Source of the DNA: DATLZU01 sp051293835
Lineage (GTDB): Bacteria > Nitrospirota > Nitrospiria > Nitrospirales > Nitrospiraceae
Reading direction: 5' to 3'
NCBI GenBank assembly: GCA_051293835.1
Contig: JBPKMA010000007.1
Span: 62,001 to 126,000, forward strand
Length of the DNA stretch: 64,000 nt
Part shown: one piece after another, positions 20,006 through 28,690 of the stretch
Layout of the letters: each line of letters begins with the position of its first letter
Numbering within the stretch: position 1 is the stretch's first letter
Notes under the pieces: model-generated
Seen by the model: only the letters and a program-made list of their open reading frames with translations
Told to the model about the DNA's origin: nothing
Databases searched by the model: none
Made by a program: the position numbers and the translations under genes

Positions 20006-21163
20006 CTAACTTTGGAAGCCGCGTAGTTGCAGATACCGCGCGACCGCGGAGCGCGTCACCAAGCCAACCAGCCGTCCGTCATCGACCACCACCAATCGGT
20101 CTTCACCCGTCTGAACCATCCGTTCCAGCGCCTGAACCACGGAACAATCGGGCGCTACCGCCATGTCCGGCGTCCAAGGTCGCATCACGTCCTGCACCCG
20201 ACGCCACGCCCACAGCGATGGCGGAACGGTTCGGATTTCGCGAACCGTAACCATGCCAACGGGGCGACTGTCCTGCACCACCGGAAACCCACCGTAGCCA
20301 TAGCGCAAGAACCAGCCGTTGACAGCGTCTTCCACCGTCAGCCTCGGATCGATCGTTGTCACGGCGCAGACCATGAGGTCCCGCACAGCAACGGAGGAGA
20401 GTATCGCCTTCAATGCCGCTTGCCGGCGACTGCCGCGCGCGGCCGTGAACAGAAACGCGCCGATCAGCACAATCCACCCGCCGTTCGTTACGAGCGTGCC
20501 CGGTAATGCGCCAGCCACCGCGGCAAAGACCATCAGGCCGCCGAGCAGCGCCAACAAGCCCCCGAACCACAGCCCAGCCAGCGAAGCATGACTGGTGGCT
20601 CGATAGAAATCCTTGGTCCACGCCCACAGGCTGGCTCGCAGCACCCGTCCTCCATCCAGAGGAAATCCGGGGATCAAGTTGAACACCCCGAGCAGGAAGT
20701 TGGTGTGTCCCACCATCACAGCGAGAACCAGAAGACCCTGGAACCGACCGGATCCGGGTACGGATTCGGCCAGGGACACTAGCCCGAAGCACAGCCCGCC
20801 CAGCAGGAAACTCACAAGCGGTCCCGCGATCGCAATGAGAAACTCGGCCCGCGGTCCCGGCGGTTCCCGCCGCATCTGGGCAACCCCGCCGAAGATGAAG
20901 AGCGTAATCTGCCCGATGGGAATACGATAGCACAAGGCTACATAGGAATGGCCCAACTCGTGGAGTAGGACTGAAGCGAAAAGCAGGGTGGCGGACACGC
21001 CGCCCATCGCCCAATACCGCACAGCGGAGTGCCCGGGTAAGACTGACGGCAAATAGCCGGTGGCTAGCGTCCAGGTCACAAACAGGAAGACGAGAAACCA
21101 GGACGCGTGGACTTTGATGGGAATACCGAGTATCCGACCGATCTGCCAATCCGGACCGTGCAT
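20006..21163 (-). CDS. Site-2 protease family (M50) metallopeptidase with two CBS domains
   Basis: A 385-residue membrane-embedded zinc protease that would cut substrates within the bilayer. HELGH (residues 68-72) supplies two zinc histidines and the glutamate. FNLIPGFPLDGGRVLR supplies the zinc-binding aspartate. Six or so membrane helices span residues ~20-240. Two CBS domains follow (AVRDLMVCAVTTIDPRLTVE and VQDVMRPWTPDMAVAPDCSV), which probably sense adenine nucleotides. This architecture is known as the Rip3-like or CBS-containing S2P group. AAAGGAG lies nine bases before the ATG, and a good promoter lies upstream. It stands alone on the minus strand. Confidence 0.92.
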   Translation of the reverse strand: MHGPDWQIGRILGIPIKVHASWFLVFLFVTWTLATGYLPSVLPGHSAVRYWAMGGVSATLLFASVLLHELGHSYVALCYRIPIGQITLFIFGGVAQMRREPPGPRAEFLIAIAGPLVSFLLGGLCFGLVSLAESVPGSGRFQGLLVLAVMVGHTNFLLGVFNLIPGFPLDGGRVLRASLWAWTKDFYRATSHASLAGLWFGGLLALLGGLMVFAAVAGALPGTLVTNGGWIVLIGAFLFTAARGSRRQAALKAILSSVAVRDLMVCAVTTIDPRLTVEDAVNGWFLRYGYGGFPVVQDSRPVGMVTVREIRTVPPSLWAWRRVQDVMRPWTPDMAVAPDCSVVQALERMVQTGEDRLVVVDDGRLVGLVTRSAVARYLQLRGFQS

Positions 21164-21187
21164 TTCAGTGAACTCCTTTCCTGACGC

Positions 21188-21216
21188 AGACTAGCAGCAG
21201 CCAGATCGGCCGTCAA
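21188..21216 (-). promoter_or_regulatory. Sigma-70-type promoter of the site-2 protease gene
   Basis: On the minus strand TTGACG (21216-21211) and TAGTCT (21193-21188) are 17 bases apart. The -10 lies 25 bases before the start codon at 21163, with the AAAGGAG ribosome site between. Spacing and -35 are good; the -10 is moderate. Confidence 0.5.
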
Positions 21217-21310
21217 CGGGAGCTCCCATGCGAGGCGTCCGCATTTTTCGACTTGTTCAGATGCGGCCATGTCGGCGACCACCTGCCCCGACGCTGGCCG
21301 TGGGGCGGCC

Positions 21311-21339
21311 TTACTCGGCGTTTCCGCTTCAGGTATACT
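21311..21339 (+). promoter_or_regulatory. Possible promoter of the decayed deacetylase gene
   Basis: TATACT at 21334-21339 is a good -10. TTACTC, 17 bases upstream at 21311-21316, is a weak -35. It lies just before the ATG at 21346 of the polysaccharide deacetylase remnant, divergent from the site-2 protease promoter. Confidence 0.3.
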
Positions 21340-21345
21340 CATCCC

Positions 21346-21992
21346 ATGCCAGGTCACAGCGGACCATGTGCGGGCGTGGCCACCGACCAGACAGCGTTGC
21401 TGAACTTTGCATGGATGACCGCACCCGGACAGGCGCACGTGATCAAGGCGGGCCGCCGGCGCGTAGGGCCGCCGCTTTGACCTTTGATCTTTGCCCGGTG
21501 CGAGGCGGGACCGGCGACGATGCGGAGCTGATCAACTATCTGGTGCGAGACGGAAGTGCAAGCGCCGTTGAACGTGCCGTTCTTCGCAATCGGGACACGT
21601 AGGCATGTGCACACGCATCTAGAGCAATTCTCGGGCTGGTCACGCTGCTCCGGACGAAGTACGGTCGGAACGCATCCGTGTTCAGACCGCCTTACGGGGA
21701 ATTTGACGAGCTTACCGTGGACGGCGTGAGATCCCTGGGGCTTCGGCTGATTTTGTGGAGTGTCGAGTCCGGCGACCCGGACCCGCAACTGCCTCGCGCG
21801 CAGATCCTGGCACGGCTCACGGCTAGGATCAAACCTGGCAGCATGATTGCATTTCATGCCAACGGCAAGGGCAGACACACGCGCCGTATCGAGGATCTGG
21901 CGCAGGTTTTGTTGCCCAACCGCGGGCTGACTCCGGTCACTGTTTCGGAGCTTCTCGCATGCGTGAACCACCTCCCGCAGCCGCACCGGTGA
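21346..21992 (+). pseudogene. Decayed polysaccharide deacetylase gene (NodB-like)
   Basis: Fragments of one family appear in different frames. AALTFDLCPVRGGTGDDAEL (about 21470-21540) is the N-terminal metal-site block. VPFFAIGTRRHVHTHLEQF is a damaged version of the usual AT-FF-G-WA--H block. VFRPPYGEFDELTVDGVRSL followed by LILWSVESGDPD and KPGSMIAFHANG (21678-21990) is the C-terminal half. The middle is shortened and at least two frameshifts are needed. An intact enzyme would remove acetyl groups from surface glycans or peptidoglycan. The last 34 bases overlap the GNAT gene that follows. Confidence 0.65.
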
Positions 21993-22531
21993 TCCGGACG
22001 TTTCTACCGGAGGACCGAGAATCGGTCGTTCGATTTCTCAGCGACTCCGATCCCTGGAAGCGGCTGAATTATACGGCGGCCGATTGGAACCGCATTTTCA
22101 CACCACTGCCGCAGGGGCGCGACGGGTATGCCATCGAACTGGACGGAGCCAGTGCAGGGATGGCGTTGGTACGCCAGAAGTTTCTCATGGGGGACTATCT
22201 GAAGTGGCTCGCCGCGGCCCCGTGGGCGCAAGGTCGGGGCTTGGGAGCCTCGCTGCTGGCCCACCTAGAACGAATCGTCTTCGCCCGCACGAAGAACGTC
22301 TTCGCCTGCGTATCCGACTTCAATGAGGGCGCGCGGCGGTTTTATCGGAAACACGGCTACCAGGAAATCGAACCCATGTCGAATTTCCTGATTCCCGGGT
22401 CGGCGAAGATTCTGCTGCGCAAGACGGTGGGGCTCGGCGAGAACAGCCGAGCAATGCGTCAATCGTCGTACGCCAACCGTAAGGAGCAGACAGCAAGGGT
22501 CATCGGCCTTCTTGCGAGTGCGCTTGTCTAG
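21959..22531 (+). CDS. GNAT-family N-acetyltransferase
   Basis: A 190-residue protein with the acetyl-CoA-binding motif A APWAQGRGLGASLLAHLE around residues 88-105 and a typical motif B (NEGARRFYRKHGYQEIE). The substrate cannot be told from sequence. The ATG at 21959 lies inside the end of the deacetylase remnant. A later start is possible, but the first residues (VIRTFLPEDRESVVRFL) already belong to the GNAT fold. The last ~35 residues after KTVGLG look unrelated to the fold and may be a recent extension. Confidence 0.8.
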   Translation: MREPPPAAAPVIRTFLPEDRESVVRFLSDSDPWKRLNYTAADWNRIFTPLPQGRDGYAIELDGASAGMALVRQKFLMGDYLKWLAAAPWAQGRGLGASLLAHLERIVFARTKNVFACVSDFNEGARRFYRKHGYQEIEPMSNFLIPGSAKILLRKTVGLGENSRAMRQSSYANRKEQTARVIGLLASALV

Positions 22532-22576
22532 CAACGCTGGCGATCAGCGCCTTGAAGGACAAACTACGAGGGAACG

Positions 22577-22975
22577 ATGAAAGTCAAAAAACTGCTGCAC
22601 ACTCGCATGCGCGTCAGCAACATGGATGAGACGATCAAGTTCTACACGGATGTGCTGGGGCTTGAAGTGCTGGAGCGGAAAACGTCGCCGCGCGGTTCAC
22701 ACCTGGCGTTTCTCAAGGCGCCCAACAGCGAGGAACTGATCGAGCTGTGCAGCTTTCCGCCGAGCGGCCCGGTCAAGGTCCAAGAGGATTTGGTCCACCT
22801 GGCGTTCGAAGTCGACGACCTGGATGAGACGATCCGGACTCTTGAAGCCAAACAGGTCAAGATCACCGACGGCCCGACCAGGACCTCCTCCGGCAGCCGC
22901 TTCATTTTTATCGACGCTCCCGACGGCTACGAGATCGAATTGATCGAACGGCCGCCAGGCACGGCAATCGTGTAA
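22577..22975 (+). CDS. VOC-family protein, glyoxalase I-like
   Basis: A 132-residue protein made of two beta-alpha-beta-beta-beta modules of the vicinal oxygen chelate fold: MRVSNMDETIKFYTDVLGLE, then VHLAFEVDDLDETIRTLEAK and FIDAPDGYEIELIERP. Metal-ligand candidates are His12 region (LLHTRMRV), Glu in ELIELCSF, His in DLVHLAFEV and Glu in GYEIELIE, as in lactoylglutathione lyase (GloA). Detoxification of methylglyoxal is plausible, but other VOC reactions are possible. GAGGGA lies upstream of the ATG. Confidence 0.82.
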   Translation: MKVKKLLHTRMRVSNMDETIKFYTDVLGLEVLERKTSPRGSHLAFLKAPNSEELIELCSFPPSGPVKVQEDLVHLAFEVDDLDETIRTLEAKQVKITDGPTRTSSGSRFIFIDAPDGYEIELIERPPGTAIV

Positions 22976-22988
22976 TATCTGTCAGGAA

Positions 22989-23009
22989 CTGCTCGCTCAT
23001 GGCGAGCAG
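22989..23009 (+). repeat. 8-bp stem-loop downstream of the VOC gene
   Basis: CTGCTCGC (22989-22996), loop TCATG, GCGAGCAG (23002-23009). There is no T-run after it, so a terminator role is uncertain. The same spacer ends with the word GAGCTGTTCGCTATTCGCTA before the DapF-like gene. Confidence 0.5.
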
Positions 23010-23147
23010 CGAAGAGATGATCGCACGCAGGCGAATCATGGATCTGCTCACAAGCCTCGACCGAGTTCGCACCCGTCGATGGCTGTGATTCGCCCGTGCG
23101 CGCGGTGAGCTGTTCGCTATTCGCTACCTAGCCAAGGAGAAATCAGC

Positions 23148-24017
23148 ATGAAGAACGCCTTCTACCGGGGTCATGGTCTCGGCAATGATTACCTCGTTAT
23201 GGACCCAAAAGACCTGTCGTTCAAGCTCACGCCCGCCAACATTCGGGCGATCTGCGACCGCCACTGGGGCCTGGGCAGCGACGGCATTCTGGCCCCCGTA
23301 CCCTCCAAGAACGCCGAATTCGGCCTGCGCATCTTCAACCCCGATGGCAGCGAGGCGGAGAAATCCGGCAACGGCCTGCGTATCTTCGCCCGTTATCTGC
23401 ACGCGACCGGCCGCGTCCGCCGGAAAACGTTCACCGTGGACACCAAAGGCGGGCGGGTTGCGGTGAAATTGCATCTGGATCGATACGGAGAGGCCAGCGC
23501 TGTGACGGTCGAGATGGGACGGGCCTCCTTCGCTCCCGATGCGATCCCGTGCAAACTGGCCGTGGACGAGGTGATTGACCAGCCGATCACGGTGGCCGGA
23601 CAGCAACTTCGCTTTACAGGCGTCAGCGTCGGCAATCCGCATTGCGTCGTCTTCAAGCCGAAAGGAGCAGAGTGGACCACAGACGAACTCCGCCTTCTTG
23701 GCCCGGAACTCGAAAACCATCCGCTATTTCCCAAACGGACCAACGTCCAGCTCGCCGTGCCGACCGGTCCGCGGGATATCTTCATCCTGATCTGGGAGCG
23801 AGGCGCGGGAGAAACTCAAGCCTCCGGGTCCTCTTCCTGTGCCGCTGCCAGTGCGGCCGTGCGGTTGGGCTTGGTGCAAAGCCCAGTCACCGTCAACATG
23901 CCGGGCGGCGCCTTGCGCATCGACGTAGCCAAGGACTTCACCCTCACCATGAAGGGACCCGTCGCGGAAGTGGCGCGGGGCACCCTGAGCCCGGCCTTTG
24001 TGCGGAAGTTGCGGTAA
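23148..24017 (+). CDS. Diaminopimelate epimerase-like protein lacking both catalytic cysteines
   Basis: The 289-residue protein has the two-lobed DapF fold: GHGLGNDYLVMD, GLGSDGIL, LRIFNPDGSEAEKSGNGLRI, VSVGNPHCVVF and WERGAGETQASGSSSCAAAS. In DapF the racemising bases are the cysteines of C-G-N-G and A-C-G-T-G. Here the matching residues are Ser73 and Ser226, while the trailing structural Cys231 remains. A normal two-cysteine epimerase reaction is therefore not expected. The surrounding motif GSEAEKSGNGLR appears conserved-looking rather than decayed, so a separate subfamily with another isomerase or binding role is likely. It lies before uvrC. The ATG at 23148 has AAGGAG upstream. The name dapF should be used with care. 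Confidence 0.85.
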   Translation: MKNAFYRGHGLGNDYLVMDPKDLSFKLTPANIRAICDRHWGLGSDGILAPVPSKNAEFGLRIFNPDGSEAEKSGNGLRIFARYLHATGRVRRKTFTVDTKGGRVAVKLHLDRYGEASAVTVEMGRASFAPDAIPCKLAVDEVIDQPITVAGQQLRFTGVSVGNPHCVVFKPKGAEWTTDELRLLGPELENHPLFPKRTNVQLAVPTGPRDIFILIWERGAGETQASGSSSCAAASAAVRLGLVQSPVTVNMPGGALRIDVAKDFTLTMKGPVAEVARGTLSPAFVRKLR

Positions 24018-24062
24018 ACAAGCTTCGCACTTTCTCCCGTCGGCGATCATCCCACGGCCGAG

Positions 24063-24091
24063 TTGCCGCCGCTCCGTCTAGGCCGTACAAT
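24063..24091 (+). promoter_or_regulatory. Sigma-70-type promoter before uvrC
   Basis: TTGCCG (24063-24068) and TACAAT (24086-24091) are separated by 17 bases, 72 bases before the uvrC ATG at 24163. Both boxes match the consensus at four or five of six positions. No obvious LexA-type palindrome is visible beside it. Confidence 0.5.
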
Positions 24092-24162
24092 GGGTTGGCG
24101 CCGCGGGACCGGTTCTGAACGAGTCCTGGGCGGACCAGTGAGAGCTGAAGGCTGACCGCCCG

Positions 24163-25968
24163 ATGTCTCCAGGCCTTCAATCCAAACTTGACCACCTTCC
24201 CCGACAGCCGGGCGTCTACCTGTTCAAGAACGCCAGCGGCGAGATTCTGTACGTCGGCAAGGCTAGCGTGTTGGCCGACCGGGTGCGGTCGTACTTCCAG
24301 CGGGGGACAGATCATACACCGAAGACCGCCGTCCTGGTCGGTCAGGTTGCGGACATCGAAACGATCGTCACCCGATCGGAACTCGAAGCCCTCATTCTGG
24401 AAAGCAACCTCATCAAACGCCACCGTCCCCGATTCAACGTCGTGCTCAGGGACGATAAGCAGTATCCCTACCTCCGCTTACCGGTCAAGGAGGACTTCCC
24501 GCGTTTGTCGATCGTCCGCCGCGTCCAAAAAGACGGCGCCCTCTACTACGGCCCCTACACGCCGGCCGGCGCGTTGCGCGAGACCTTGAAGGTCATCCGC
24601 AAGGTGTTCCCCCTCGCCACTTGCGAGATCGACATCGACGGCAAGGCCGAGCGCGCGTGCATCGAGTTTGAGATCAAGCGCTGTATGGCGCCTTGCATCG
24701 GCAATCAGACCCGCGAGGAGTACCACCGGATCGTCAAGCAGGTTCGCCAATTTTTGGAAGGGCGCGACACTGAACTGTTGGAAGACTTGCGGGCGCATAT
24801 GCATGCGGCAGCCGAGCGGGAAGAATTCGAAGAGGCCGCACGGCTGCGCGATCGGATCTTCAAGATCGAGCGGACACTGGAGAAACAGCGCGTCACGCAG
24901 ACCTCCTCAACGGATCAGGACGTCCTCGGGCTGGCGCGGCGGGGGACGGCGGTCGATCTGCAGATGCTGTTCGTGCGCGGCGGCTTGCTGATCGGGCGCA
25001 AGGATTTTTTCTGGACCGAGTCGGCGGAAGCGAGCGACGAGGAACTCGTGCGGTCGGCTATCGAACAGTTTTACAACAAAGACGGTCTCCCGCCGAAAGA
25101 GCTGCTGGTCCCGACGACGCTAGCGGATGCGCCGCTGATCGAGCGGTGGCTGTCCGAAAAAAAAGGCGAGCCGGTGCGGGTGCTCGCCCCGGAGCGGGGC
25201 AAGAAGCATCAGTTGGTGCAACTCGCGGAGGAAAACGCGGCCGCCGCGCTTGCCGACCATCTCCGCGACGAGGAGACCGATCGCCTGGCGATGGAAGAAC
25301 TGAAACGCTTGCTCCGCCTCGACAAGGTCCCGCGCCGCATCGAGGGGTTCGACATCTCGAACACGATGGGCGACCAGTCGGTTGCCTCGCTCGTCGTGTG
25401 GGAAGACGGCCAAGCGAAGAAGTCGGACTACCGGAAGTTCCGCATCCGGACCGTCGCGGGAGCGAACGACTTCGCGAGCATGCAGGAAGTGGTGATGCGG
25501 CGGTACGGCGAGGCCGAGGATCTGCCGCTCCCGGACCTTGTGTTAATCGACGGCGGGCTGGGCCAACTCGCCGCCGCGATGGAGGGCCTGAAACGAGTCG
25601 GGCGCGCGGAACTGCCTGTCATCGGACTGGCCAAGGCCCGTGGCGAGAAAACTGACCGCGTGTTTCTCCCCGGCCGCAAAAACCCCATCCTGCTCAACCC
25701 CTCCTCGCCCGCCGCGCACCTGCTCCAGCGCATCCGCGACGAAGCGCATCGCTTCGCCATCACCTATCATCGCAAGCTCCGTGGAAAGGCCCTGGTCGCC
25801 TCTCGACTCGACCAGATCATTGGGATCGGTGAGATCCGGCGGAATGCTCTGCTCAAAGCTTTCGGCAACTTGGACGCTATCGCGCAGGCAACCGACGAAG
25901 AATTGAAACAGGCGGGCATCGACAGCAAGACCGCGGCTGAGATTCGCAAGGCGCTGGCCAAAGCTTAA
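24163..25968 (+). CDS. uvrC: Excinuclease ABC subunit C
   Basis: UvrC makes both incisions around a lesion in nucleotide excision repair. The 601-residue protein shows the GIY-YIG nuclease domain (PGVYLFKNASGEILYVGKA, residues ~15-35), a UVR domain for UvrB contact (EEAARLRDRIFKIERTLEKQ, ~215-235), the RNase H-like second nuclease domain starting at RIEGFDISNTMG with DLVLIDGGLGQL, and C-terminal helix-hairpin-helix motifs (QIIGIGEIRRNALLKAFGN). Full length. A uvrA gene lies 12 kb downstream on the other strand; uvrB is not in the window. Confidence 0.97.
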   Translation: MSPGLQSKLDHLPRQPGVYLFKNASGEILYVGKASVLADRVRSYFQRGTDHTPKTAVLVGQVADIETIVTRSELEALILESNLIKRHRPRFNVVLRDDKQYPYLRLPVKEDFPRLSIVRRVQKDGALYYGPYTPAGALRETLKVIRKVFPLATCEIDIDGKAERACIEFEIKRCMAPCIGNQTREEYHRIVKQVRQFLEGRDTELLEDLRAHMHAAAEREEFEEAARLRDRIFKIERTLEKQRVTQTSSTDQDVLGLARRGTAVDLQMLFVRGGLLIGRKDFFWTESAEASDEELVRSAIEQFYNKDGLPPKELLVPTTLADAPLIERWLSEKKGEPVRVLAPERGKKHQLVQLAEENAAAALADHLRDEETDRLAMEELKRLLRLDKVPRRIEGFDISNTMGDQSVASLVVWEDGQAKKSDYRKFRIRTVAGANDFASMQEVVMRRYGEAEDLPLPDLVLIDGGLGQLAAAMEGLKRVGRAELPVIGLAKARGEKTDRVFLPGRKNPILLNPSSPAAHLLQRIRDEAHRFAITYHRKLRGKALVASRLDQIIGIGEIRRNALLKAFGNLDAIAQATDEELKQAGIDSKTAAEIRKALAKA

Positions 25969-26174
25969 CCATTCGGTGTCCGCCGCTAACTTACGTAAAT
26001 CGCTTGCCAGAGTGTGATCTTCCGCACTAAGTGGGGCAACGCTTGCGGTGAAGAAGGCGGGCCACTATAAAAAATCAGGTCGTTCTTGGAGGAAGCCTGC
26101 GCAACTCTCCCCTCCCCAATGTGACGCTGAACGACCGCCCGGGCTTGACTCTTCGGTTTGCGGAAGGGTAACCG

Positions 26175-26821
26175 ATGGTGCAATCTAGAACGCCTTTCCC
26201 CGCGAGACGTTTCACCGACTTCACCAAACGCGAACTCCAGGACTTTCTCAAACTCAAAATCTTCCACTATTCAGTTGAGGCCCAAACCAACAAAGACGTG
26301 GTCTCGGTGCTGTGCCTTCTCCAGAAAATTGTCCCCTGCTCTCACATCATCGGCGGTCTGGTGCACGTCGCCCAGACGGGACGGGTTAAAGAATTCGCGA
26401 ACGTGCTCAATGTCAGTGCCCCCCACGATTGGTTCCACCGATACGCCCAGAACGGATATGCGCGGTCGATCCGGTTTTGAACTCTCTCATGACCAGCTTG
26501 GAGACCAAGTTGCGGGAAGATACGTATCAGAACGTGACCGCCACCAAGCAGAAAGAGTTCATCGAAGATGCGAAATCGTTTGGGTTGGTCAACGGCGTCA
26601 CGACCGGCTCGCTGGAAGCTCGGCGCGGCTTGGCAAGCTTTTTCCCTTTCACCGCCGGCAGGTCCGTCGATAACCAGCGCTACGCGGGCATTCTGGAATA
26701 CGTCAACCGCGTGAACGGCCTTTCCTCCCGCATTGAGGGCATTTTTATCAAGCTTGACGTGACTTCAAGGACCCAGGCGGTCGCTATGGGCATTGAAAGC
26801 GGCGTCTTGACGACCACGTGA
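26175..26821 (+). pseudogene. Decayed LuxR-type transcriptional regulator gene
   Basis: Frame one (26175-26480) encodes the start of an autoinducer-domain LuxR regulator: FTKRELQDFLKLKIFHYSVE, QTNKDVVSVLCLLQKIVP, GRVKEFANVLNVSAPHDWF. Near 26460 the frame shifts by one, and the second frame continues with AVDPVLNSL, QKEFIEDAKSFGLVNGVTTG and SFFPFTAGRSVDNQRYAGIL. The helix-turn-helix core expected next is deleted, and only its last helix survives (KLDVTSRTQAVAMGIESGV). The gene is therefore inactivated by a frameshift and a deletion of the DNA-binding core. It converges with a decayed LuxI-like gene. Confidence 0.65.
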
Positions 26822-26855
26822 CGCCGTTCCTTCGTTCTGCGGTTCGAAACCTGTC

Positions 26856-27566
26856 TCAGGCGTTTACCAATTCTCCGCCGATCGGGGCCGCGTTTTCACC
26901 AGCTTTGACCGCGACGGTCTGTCGCGCGGCCACCTCGCCACGAACTTCCACGCTGTCTAGCAACGTAATCCACCGTAGGAACTCCGGTCGCTTCTGAGCG
27001 CTTTCATCCCGGGACTGGTCTCAATCCAACACCGCCGCCACGGAAAGTGCACCAGCCGGCGGCAGCGCCACAGCCGGGCTGATCGATTCACAGGGAAAGT
27101 CGATTGCGCGGAGCACGCGGAGAAACCGTTTCTCGGCGACCATGTAGAGGATCGGACATCATGCAAGACCGACCACTGATGCACGCCTTTAAACAGGGCC
27201 AGCATCATACGGGACGAAAGTCCTTTCAGTCAGTCGCGTGATTTCCGCCGTATCCGGTTCTTTCCGAAGACGATACCCCGGAGGCCGACAAGGTCGGAAC
27301 CCCGATTCCAACATGAAGGGCCCGGGCGATGCGAGGATACGGAACAAGCCTGCCAGTGTTCCATCGTCCATGTAGCCCAGGCATCATACACGTCCACCTC
27401 CCATTCTCCCATTCTCTCATTCGAGGGGCGAGGCAGGCGCCCGTTGCAACCGGTCGACAAACACTTTGTGGCGCAGCCGATAGGCTTCCCCAAAATCTTG
27501 TTGCTCCGTGAGCGTTTTGACTAGGAACCGTCCTTCACAGAACGCGATCGTCCTCCATCTCACCAT
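26856..27566 (-). pseudogene. Decayed LuxI-type autoinducer synthase/N-acyltransferase gene
   Basis: Reading leftward from an ATG at 27566 (GGGAGG upstream) gives VRWRTIAFCEGRFLVKTLTE and QQDFGEAYRLRHKVFVDRLQ, which is like the N-terminus of acyl-homoserine-lactone synthases and related acyltransferases. After a frame change the sequence continues with GTLAGLFRILASPGPFMLES and KEPDTAEITRL. It then gives ALFKGVHQWSVLHDV, LYMVAEKRFLRVLRAIDFPC and PEFLRWITLLDSVEVRGEV up to a TGA at 26856. Several frameshifts and one stop interrupt it. Position beside a decayed luxR supports a former quorum-sensing pair. The exact acyltransferase subfamily (LuxI or PEP-CTERM-associated) is uncertain. Confidence 0.55.
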
Positions 27567-28108
27567 GCTCGCCTCCCTTGTTTTGCGCAAGAACCCCGGC
27601 CAGGGAAAGCGTCATGGTCGAAACCCCACTTTTTGTCACCTGGCGGAGTCGCCAGGTGTTCCGAGCAGCTTCCTTTGGCATGTTGGTGAGAAGGGACTGC
27701 CCGGTTTTTACCCTTAGGGTCTCATGAGTTGGAGGGCCCCTGGACAAACGCGATGGCAAGCCCATTCGCGCGTACATCGCGTCAGGCCCAAGCCGCCGCC
27801 CTTTATGCGAGAGGCATGAACGCGGCACCGGCCAACCTCGATACCGTCACCATTTCGCCGGGCGCGTCAGACTGGCGAGGCGCCCAGGCTCCTTCAGTCC
27901 TCCCCTCCAGCGCACTTGAATGGTCTTGCCGTTGCGACCTTCGTCGTCGGGCCCACCGGAGTGAATTGACAGATGGCGATCAGCTCACTAGGATACGCCT
28001 CGGAAACGGAACTTGAGTCGATGGACGCTCGAATGTATAGAGACTGTTGATCCTGCCATCAGCCACCCCGTGCAGCGAACGCGATCCGCCGATCAGCAAG
28101 GAGACTGT
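27567..28108 (+). other. Gene-poor stretch with one hairpin
   Basis: No convincing coding frame is seen in this 540-base stretch. It contains a perfect 9-bp hairpin at 27637-27658 (CACCTGGCG, loop GAGT, CGCCAGGTG). A 95-codon open frame at 27729-28016 has no recognisable protein features. AAGGAG at 28099-28104 is the ribosome site of the next gene. Confidence 0.5.
27637..27658 (+). repeat. Perfect 9-bp stem-loop
   Basis: CACCTGGCG-GAGT-CGCCAGGTG. A T-run lies on the 5' side of the plus strand only, so it would not work as an intrinsic terminator on either strand. It lies just upstream of the decayed luxI-like start and might have been a regulatory or inserted repeat. Confidence 0.5.
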
Positions 28109-28690
28109 ATGTCCAACGTGACGCATTCCTCTTATTCACCGGCCACGGCCACAACCTCTGCCTCGACGGCCACGGGCATCGCCGGCCGCGTCGAGCGCGG
28201 ATTCGAGGTCATCGTGTTCGCCAGCCGGTGGATCCAGGCGCCGCTTTATGCCGGCCTGATCGTGGCCGAGCTGCTGTACGCCTACAAGTTTCTCGTCGAG
28301 CTGTGGGAGATGATCCACAACGTCCGCGAGTTGACGGAGACGATTTTCATGCTCGGTGTCCTGTCCCTCGTCGATATCACGATGGTTGCCAACCTGCTCA
28401 CCATGGTCGTGATCGGCGGCTACGCGACGTTCGTCAGCAAACTCGACCTGGAGGGGCACCGGGACCGACCGGATTGGCTCAGCCACGTGGACCCGGGCAC
28501 GATCAAGGTCAAGCTCGCAGCCTCCCTGATCGGCATCTCCAGCATTCATCTCCTGAAGGCCTTCGTGAACGTGAGCAACGTGTCGCCCGAGCACATCAAG
28601 TGGCAGATCTTCATCCACATGACATTCCTGGGCTCTGCCATCTTGTTAGCTTGGACCGACAAACTGATGCTGAAGGATCGTAAACACTGA
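28109..28690 (+). CDS. YqhA/UPF0114 family membrane protein
   Basis: A 193-residue inner-membrane protein with four helices: SRWIQAPLYAGLIVAELLYA, DITMVANLLTMVVIGGYATF, VKLAASLIGISSIHLLKAF and FIHMTFLGSAILLAWTDKLM. The ESVIF-like start of the family appears here as RGFEVIVFASRWIQAPLYAG. Function of the family is unknown. The open frame begins at 28013, but the ATG at 28109 has AAGGAG five bases upstream and begins a typical soluble N-terminus rich in Ser, Thr and Ala. It stands alone between gene-poor regions. Confidence 0.85.
   Translation: MSNVTHSSYSPATATTSASTATGIAGRVERGFEVIVFASRWIQAPLYAGLIVAELLYAYKFLVELWEMIHNVRELTETIFMLGVLSLVDITMVANLLTMVVIGGYATFVSKLDLEGHRDRPDWLSHVDPGTIKVKLAASLIGISSIHLLKAFVNVSNVSPEHIKWQIFIHMTFLGSAILLAWTDKLMLKDRKH

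Noticed and set aside
27637..27658. Hairpin considered as a terminator
   Set aside because: No T-run follows the stem on either strand in the correct position.
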